Of a stretch of DNA of 64,000 nt, positions 60,023 through 64,000 are shown one piece after another; the stretch's first letter is position 1, and the number at the start of each line of letters is the position of its first letter. The notes under the pieces are model-generated. The model saw only the letters and a list, made by a program, of their open reading frames with translations, was not told the origin of the DNA and did no database searches. Origin of the DNA: ZC4RG29 sp036381475. Lineage in GTDB: Bacteria; Bacteroidota; Bacteroidia; Cytophagales; Cyclobacteriaceae. Made by a program: the position numbers and the translations under genes. The stretch lies in assembly GCA_036381475.1 (NCBI GenBank), contig DASVCT010000204.1:1-64000 (forward strand), written 5' to 3'.

Positions 60023-61308
60023 TTCGTGCCGTCGCGCTTTTCCTGGTTGGCATTCTGCTGTATTCCTGCGCGTCTGTCCCCAGGTCGATGATCAAAGGGC
60101 ACCTCGCAGCCATGGAAGACACGTTCCAGGACTTCACGGGCTTTATGCTTTATGACCCGATGAAAAGGAAAGTCCTGTACGAGCACAATGCGTCCCGTTA
60201 TTTTACGCCGGCTTCCAATACCAAAATCTTTACCCTGTTTACGGCACTTAATGTTCTCGGTGATTCCGTGCCGGGACTTCGCTACGCTATCGTTGGAGAT
60301 TCACTGATCTTTACAGGTACTTGTGATCCGTCATTGCTATACAATCCAGTCTGCGACAGTAAGGTGTACGCTTTTCTCAGCAGATCCCCGTATGATCTTT
60401 ACTACACCGAGCGCAACTGGAACACGCCACCCTTCGGCCCCGGGTGGTCGTGGGAGGACTACGACTTCTACTATTCCGCCATGCGGTCACCCTTTCCGAT
60501 CTACGGCAACACCTTCGAAACCATCTACCTGAACGGAAAGCTGCAAACACGACCGTCGTATTTTGAAAAGTTCATCATGCTGAGCGGTGATACTGCAGAG
60601 TCATCCACACTCATACGATCACCCTATTCGAACGAGGCACGATTTACTCCCGGAAGCAATGACAGGATACGCAAGTGGACCAAGCCCTTCATTACCGATG
60701 CCTCGATGGTAGTGCGGTTGTTGGCGGATACGCTGCATCGAAACGTAACATTATTGCGGGATCCACCGGTGGAGGCATGGCAGACCCTTTACAGTGTGCC
60801 GGCCGACAGCCTGTACCGCGTGATGATGCAGGACAGCGACAACTTCATCGCTGAGCAGTTGTTGCTATTATGCGCCGGCGTCCTGCGGGATACGCTGGAT
60901 CCGGAGATTGCCATATCGTATGTCAAGGAGAACCTGCTGGCTGACCTTCCGGATGAACCCTTATGGAATGATGGCTCTGGGCTCTCGCGATACAACCTCT
61001 TTACGCCGCGGTCGGTCGTCAGGTTGTGGGAAAAGCTTCTGCACTCCGTCGATCGACAGAGACTCTTCAGCTTGCTGGCATCGGGTGGTGTCTCCGGCAC
61101 GCTCAAGAATTACTATGTGGCCGACAAGCCGTATGTCTTCGGAAAAACCGGAACCCTTAGCCACGTGCATTGCCTGAGTGGGTATATTGTAACCCGAAAG
61201 GGAAAGACGCTGATCTTTTCGCTGATGAATACAAACTATTCCGTGCCGACGCGTCGTGTGAGGGAATCGATGGAACGCTTGCTTGAATTGATCCGTGACC
61301 GTTACTAA
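60019..61308 (+). CDS. dacB: D-alanyl-D-alanine carboxypeptidase/endopeptidase (PBP4, peptidase S13)
   Basis: PBP4-type enzymes trim and cleave peptidoglycan cross-links in the periplasm. The 429-residue protein is a probable lipoprotein (LFLVGILLYSC). It carries the three active-site motifs: SxxK in PASNTKIF (Ser66, Lys69), SxN in QDSDNFIAEQLLLL and KTG in VFGKTGTLSHVHCLSGY. The region between SxxK and SxN matches S13 family domain insertions. The ATG overlaps the DinB gene by 4 bp, and the NagZ-like gene follows after 6 bp; a cell-wall recycling function for the set is inferred. Confidence 0.93.
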   Translation: MIRAVALFLVGILLYSCASVPRSMIKGHLAAMEDTFQDFTGFMLYDPMKRKVLYEHNASRYFTPASNTKIFTLFTALNVLGDSVPGLRYAIVGDSLIFTGTCDPSLLYNPVCDSKVYAFLSRSPYDLYYTERNWNTPPFGPGWSWEDYDFYYSAMRSPFPIYGNTFETIYLNGKLQTRPSYFEKFIMLSGDTAESSTLIRSPYSNEARFTPGSNDRIRKWTKPFITDASMVVRLLADTLHRNVTLLRDPPVEAWQTLYSVPADSLYRVMMQDSDNFIAEQLLLLCAGVLRDTLDPEIAISYVKENLLADLPDEPLWNDGSGLSRYNLFTPRSVVRLWEKLLHSVDRQRLFSLLASGGVSGTLKNYYVADKPYVFGKTGTLSHVHCLSGYIVTRKGKTLIFSLMNTNYSVPTRRVRESMERLLELIRDRY

Positions 61309-61314
61309 GAGGCT

Positions 61315-62520
61315 ATGCTATTGATCAGAAAATGTTTGGCTGTCATAGCGTTGATGATCCCGACGTTCGTATGCCAGGGTCAGGCTGCCGACAGTCTCGA
61401 CATCAGGATCGGCCAAATGATACTCATCGGTGTGCCGGGAACGAGTGTCGACGATGCGGTCATGGCCGAGGTCAGCCAGGGGAAAGTGGGCGGCATAATC
61501 TTCTTTGAGAAGAACATTCCCCCGACGAACTCGTTCGACGCGTTTAGCCGCGTGATCTGGCAATATCAGAAAGCTGCGCCCATTCCATTGTTCATGTGCA
61601 TCGATCAGGAGGGCGGGAAGGTGAATAGGCTGAAACCAAAGTACGGATTTCCGCGATCGGTCACCGCTGCTGAAATGGGTGCCGCCGCAACCTCCGATAC
61701 GGTGCGCTACTATGCCCGGACGACGGCCGCCACACTTGCCGGTCTGGGTTTGAACGTAAATTTCGCGCCCTGCGTGGACCTCGCGTCCAACCCCGACAAT
61801 CCTGTCATCGCACGATATGGCCGGGCCTTTTCCGCGGATGAAAATCGCGTGGCCGAACTCGCCGCCGATTTTATCCGGGAGCACCGCAGGATGAATGTCA
61901 TTACGGTGCCAAAGCATTTTCCCGGTCATGGCAGCTCGGACGCCGACACGCACCTGGGCATGGCCGATGTGACCGCCACATGGGAAGAACGCGAACTGGT
62001 ACCCTATCGCAGGCTCATCGACAGTGGCCTTACGGATGCGATCATGTCGGCACACATCGTGAACCGAAAGCTCGATCCGGATGGGCTGCCAGGTACGCTT
62101 TCAAAAGCAATCGTGGATGGCATACTACGGAAAAAACTGGCCTTCAACGGGGTGGTCTTTTCTGACGACATGCAGATGCACGCTATCACACGTCACTACG
62201 GCCTCGAGCAAGCCATTGCACTGGCGATCAATGCGGGCATCGATGTCATGACGTTTTCCAACAATATCGATCAGAGCGAGGAGCGCACGGTCGACAAGGT
62301 ACACCGTGTTATCAAAGAACTGGTACGCTCGGGAAAGATTCCAGCCGAACGCATCCAGGAATCGTATCGACGCATTATGGCGTTGAAGCGCCAATACCTT
62401 AATAATCCTGATCCTTCAACGCGGGTTCGCCAACTGGAGGACAGGATCGGCGCACTTGAGAAACAGGTAAAGTCATTACAGGAGAATGAGCCGCAGCAAG
62501 AGTTCATTGAGCGGCGCTGA
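61315..62520 (+). CDS. Glycoside hydrolase family 3 protein, NagZ-like, exported
   Basis: GH3 beta-N-acetylhexosaminidases such as NagZ remove N-acetylglucosamine from peptidoglycan fragments. The 401-residue protein has the core KVGGIIFFEKNIPPTNSFDA, IDQEGGKVNRLKP, KHFPGHGSSDADTHLGMADV (substrate and His/Asp general-acid site) and VVFSDDMQMHAITRHYG, where the Asp of SDDM is the nucleophile. Unlike cytoplasmic E. coli NagZ it begins with a signal peptide (CLAVIALMIPTFVCQGQA), so it acts outside the cytoplasm. A C-terminal coiled coil (RVRQLEDRIGALEKQVKSLQ) is unusual for the family. It is 6 bp downstream of the PBP4-type gene. Confidence 0.9.
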   Translation: MLLIRKCLAVIALMIPTFVCQGQAADSLDIRIGQMILIGVPGTSVDDAVMAEVSQGKVGGIIFFEKNIPPTNSFDAFSRVIWQYQKAAPIPLFMCIDQEGGKVNRLKPKYGFPRSVTAAEMGAAATSDTVRYYARTTAATLAGLGLNVNFAPCVDLASNPDNPVIARYGRAFSADENRVAELAADFIREHRRMNVITVPKHFPGHGSSDADTHLGMADVTATWEERELVPYRRLIDSGLTDAIMSAHIVNRKLDPDGLPGTLSKAIVDGILRKKLAFNGVVFSDDMQMHAITRHYGLEQAIALAINAGIDVMTFSNNIDQSEERTVDKVHRVIKELVRSGKIPAERIQESYRRIMALKRQYLNNPDPSTRVRQLEDRIGALEKQVKSLQENEPQQEFIERR

Positions 62521-62543
62521 TATCACCGAAAATCGCGAGTCAT

Positions 62544-63530
62544 ATGAAACTGCGCTGGGGAATTTTAAGTACGGCGAAAATTGGTCTGAACAAGGTGATT
62601 CCGGCCATCCAGCAGAGCAAACTGGGTGTTGTAACCGCATTGTCATCGCGGTCGATCGATCGCGCGCGCGAAGCAGCGCAAAAGGCCGGAATACCCAAGG
62701 CCTACGGAACGTATGAGGAGTTGCTGAGCGATCCGGACGTCGACGCAGTGTACAATCCGCTACCCAATCATTTGCACGTCCCATGGTCGCTGAAGGCATT
62801 GGAAGCCGGTAAACACGTGCTTTGCGAAAAGCCCATTGGAATGAATGCTGCCGAAGCGGAGCAGTTGCGCGACGCGGCGCAGAGATATCCCAACCTCAGG
62901 ATCATGGAGGCTTTCATGTACCGGCTGCACCCTCAATGGGTCAAGGCAAAGGAACTTGTAGAAAGCGGAAGCATAGGGAAACTGCAAACCATTCATTCCT
63001 TCTTTTGCTACAACAATCCCGATCCGGCCAACATCCGCAACGTTGCCGATATCGGCGGTGGCGGGCTAATGGACATCGGGTGTTACTGCATTTCGCTGTC
63101 GCGATTCATCTTCGCAGCAGAGCCTACGAGGGTACTCGGCGCTATTGAATTTGATCCTGCGTTCGGCACGGACATCCTGACCTCCGGCATGCTGGACTTT
63201 GAAAACGGTACCGCGACCTTTACCTGCGCCACTCAACTGCACCCCTATCAGCGCGTGAATATTTTTGGTGACGCCGGCCGCATCGAAATCGAGATACCCT
63301 TCAACGCCCCACCGGACAAGCCTACGCGGCTTTGGCTCCACGACAGGATGGGCACGGACACGATCACATTTGACTTGTGTGATCAGTATACGATAGAGGC
63401 TGACGCGTTTGCGCGTGCTGTACTAGAAAACACCGCGGTGCCTACAAGCCTCGATGACGCTGTCTGGAATATGAAAGTCATCGATGCCATTCGCAAGAGT
63501 GCGAGCGACAACAGCTGGGTAACACCTTAG
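62544..63530 (+). CDS. Gfo/Idh/MocA family oxidoreductase
   Basis: The 328-residue protein has an N-terminal NAD(P)-binding Rossmann domain (WGILSTAKIGLNKVIPAIQQ) with the AVYNPLPNHLHVPWSLKALE and HVLCEKPIGMN motifs; the Lys of EKP is catalytic in this family. The C-terminal alpha/beta substrate domain starts at EAFMYRLHPQW and includes GGGLMDIGCYCISLSRFIF. Relatives oxidise or epimerise sugars and cyclitols; the substrate is not known, and an amino-sugar substrate would suit the NagZ-like neighbour. It follows that gene by 23 bp and overlaps ispH by 4 bp in a convergent arrangement. Confidence 0.92.
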   Translation: MKLRWGILSTAKIGLNKVIPAIQQSKLGVVTALSSRSIDRAREAAQKAGIPKAYGTYEELLSDPDVDAVYNPLPNHLHVPWSLKALEAGKHVLCEKPIGMNAAEAEQLRDAAQRYPNLRIMEAFMYRLHPQWVKAKELVESGSIGKLQTIHSFFCYNNPDPANIRNVADIGGGGLMDIGCYCISLSRFIFAAEPTRVLGAIEFDPAFGTDILTSGMLDFENGTATFTCATQLHPYQRVNIFGDAGRIEIEIPFNAPPDKPTRLWLHDRMGTDTITFDLCDQYTIEADAFARAVLENTAVPTSLDDAVWNMKVIDAIRKSASDNSWVTP

Positions 63531-64000
63531 CGCGACTGCGCGTCTCCGGTTGCCTCGAGCTCCTGCATGACTTCAGCCGGCGATGCGGCTTCCGGATAGA
63601 ACGAAAGGATCTTCAGAATCACCCGGTCCACGAGCGTGTCGGGACATGAAGCCCCGCTCGTGAGCACGATGCGGACTTTATCCTTTCTGGGAAGAAACCC
63701 GGAGGAGACCTGGCGTTCCTTAGTGTGGATGTTGAAATGATGGATCAATGTGGACGAGGCGATTTCCCGCTCGGATTCGATGAAATAGGTATCGAACGCG
63801 CGTTCACAAAGTTCGACGATATGGGAAGTATTTGAACTGTTGTATCCGCCGACTACGATCGCAAGATCAGCAGGTGCTTCCAAGAGCCTGTAAGTCGCCT
63901 CCTGGTTGTCGTTGGTGGCATAACAGAGCGTGTCGCGGGTGTCTGCAAAGTGCTGGCGAAGATTTTCAGAGCCATAAACTTTGATCATGAGTTCGCGAAA
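63527..64000 (-). CDS. ispH: 4-hydroxy-3-methylbut-2-enyl diphosphate reductase IspH, 5' end outside window
   Basis: IspH makes isopentenyl and dimethylallyl diphosphate in the last step of the MEP pathway using a 4Fe-4S cluster. The visible 157 codons are the C-terminal part and remain open at the window edge (residues FREL precede MIKVYGSENL). Motifs: LCYATNDNQEA, LAIVVGGYNSSNTSHIVELC and VLTSGASCPDTLVDRVILKI, whose Cys is a cluster ligand and whose SGASCPD is the family signature. The C-terminus extends to a short tail (EVMQELEATGDAQSR). The N-terminal cluster ligands lie outside. Confidence 0.93.
   Translation of the reverse strand, partial: FRELMIKVYGSENLRQHFADTRDTLCYATNDNQEATYRLLEAPADLAIVVGGYNSSNTSHIVELCERAFDTYFIESEREIASSTLIHHFNIHTKERQVSSGFLPRKDKVRIVLTSGASCPDTLVDRVILKILSFYPEAASPAEVMQELEATGDAQSR

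Noticed and set aside
61318..62055. 245-codon frame opposite the NagZ-like gene
   Set aside because: The plus strand holds all GH3 active-site motifs. The reverse is a shadow frame.

Overview
The window looks like chromosome from a Bacteroidota bacterium, most likely a Cytophagales-type gliding bacterium. Signs of this are GldJ, a PorE-like OmpA lipoprotein of the type IX secretion/gliding machinery, many predicted lipoproteins, promoters of the Bacteroidota form (TTTG, about 17-21 nt, TAnnTTTG), and the neighbourhoods recJ-lptB-GH3 and DUF4175-RsbW-like-ybeY-mnmG. No phage, insertion sequence, CRISPR array or rRNA gene was seen. The species cannot be named from sequence alone.

Left part (1-18.7 kb) is almost all minus strand: a truncated CoA-transferase, a GH3 adenylating enzyme, lptB, recJ, a glycine-rich secreted protein, a SPOR-like coiled-coil protein, fumC, a PorE-like lipoprotein, a two-gene Fe-S oxidoreductase module, then (after tRNA-Phe and a plus-strand histidine kinase) rluB, scpB, a histone-H1-like/DksA fusion and a lamin-tail protein. 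Overlapping divergent promoters at 18.75-18.80 kb separate this block from asd.

Middle (18.8-39.6 kb): asd, a THUMP-like methyltransferase, mfd, gldJ, an ECF sigma/anti-sigma pair, comF, a large DUF4175 membrane coiled-coil protein, an RsbW-like ATPase, ybeY, mnmG, a methyltransferase and an Ig-like lipoprotein. Between ybeY and mnmG lie two parS-like palindromes and three REP-like hairpins.

The most important non-coding element is at 39.61-39.91 kb. Eight DnaA-box-like 9-mers are followed by a 40-bp almost pure A/T tract, and the plus strand turns from C-rich to G-rich there. With parS sites 4.7 kb away and mnmG (gidA) nearby, this is a strong candidate for the chromosomal replication origin. 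The start of a TPR gene is embedded in it.

Right part (39.9-64 kb) is mostly plus strand, as expected for a leading strand leaving that origin: a TPR protein; a MarR-fadN-fadA-fadE fatty-acid beta-oxidation operon; small membrane and secreted proteins; a 550-bp spacer with more DnaA-like boxes and an unexplained terminator; recG; a sensory cluster (beta-propeller receptor, lipoprotein, PAS histidine kinase, convergent solute-binding histidine kinase); and a cell-wall cluster (DinB-like, PBP4-type peptidase, exported NagZ-like hydrolase, Gfo/Idh/MocA oxidoreductase). The window closes inside ispH.
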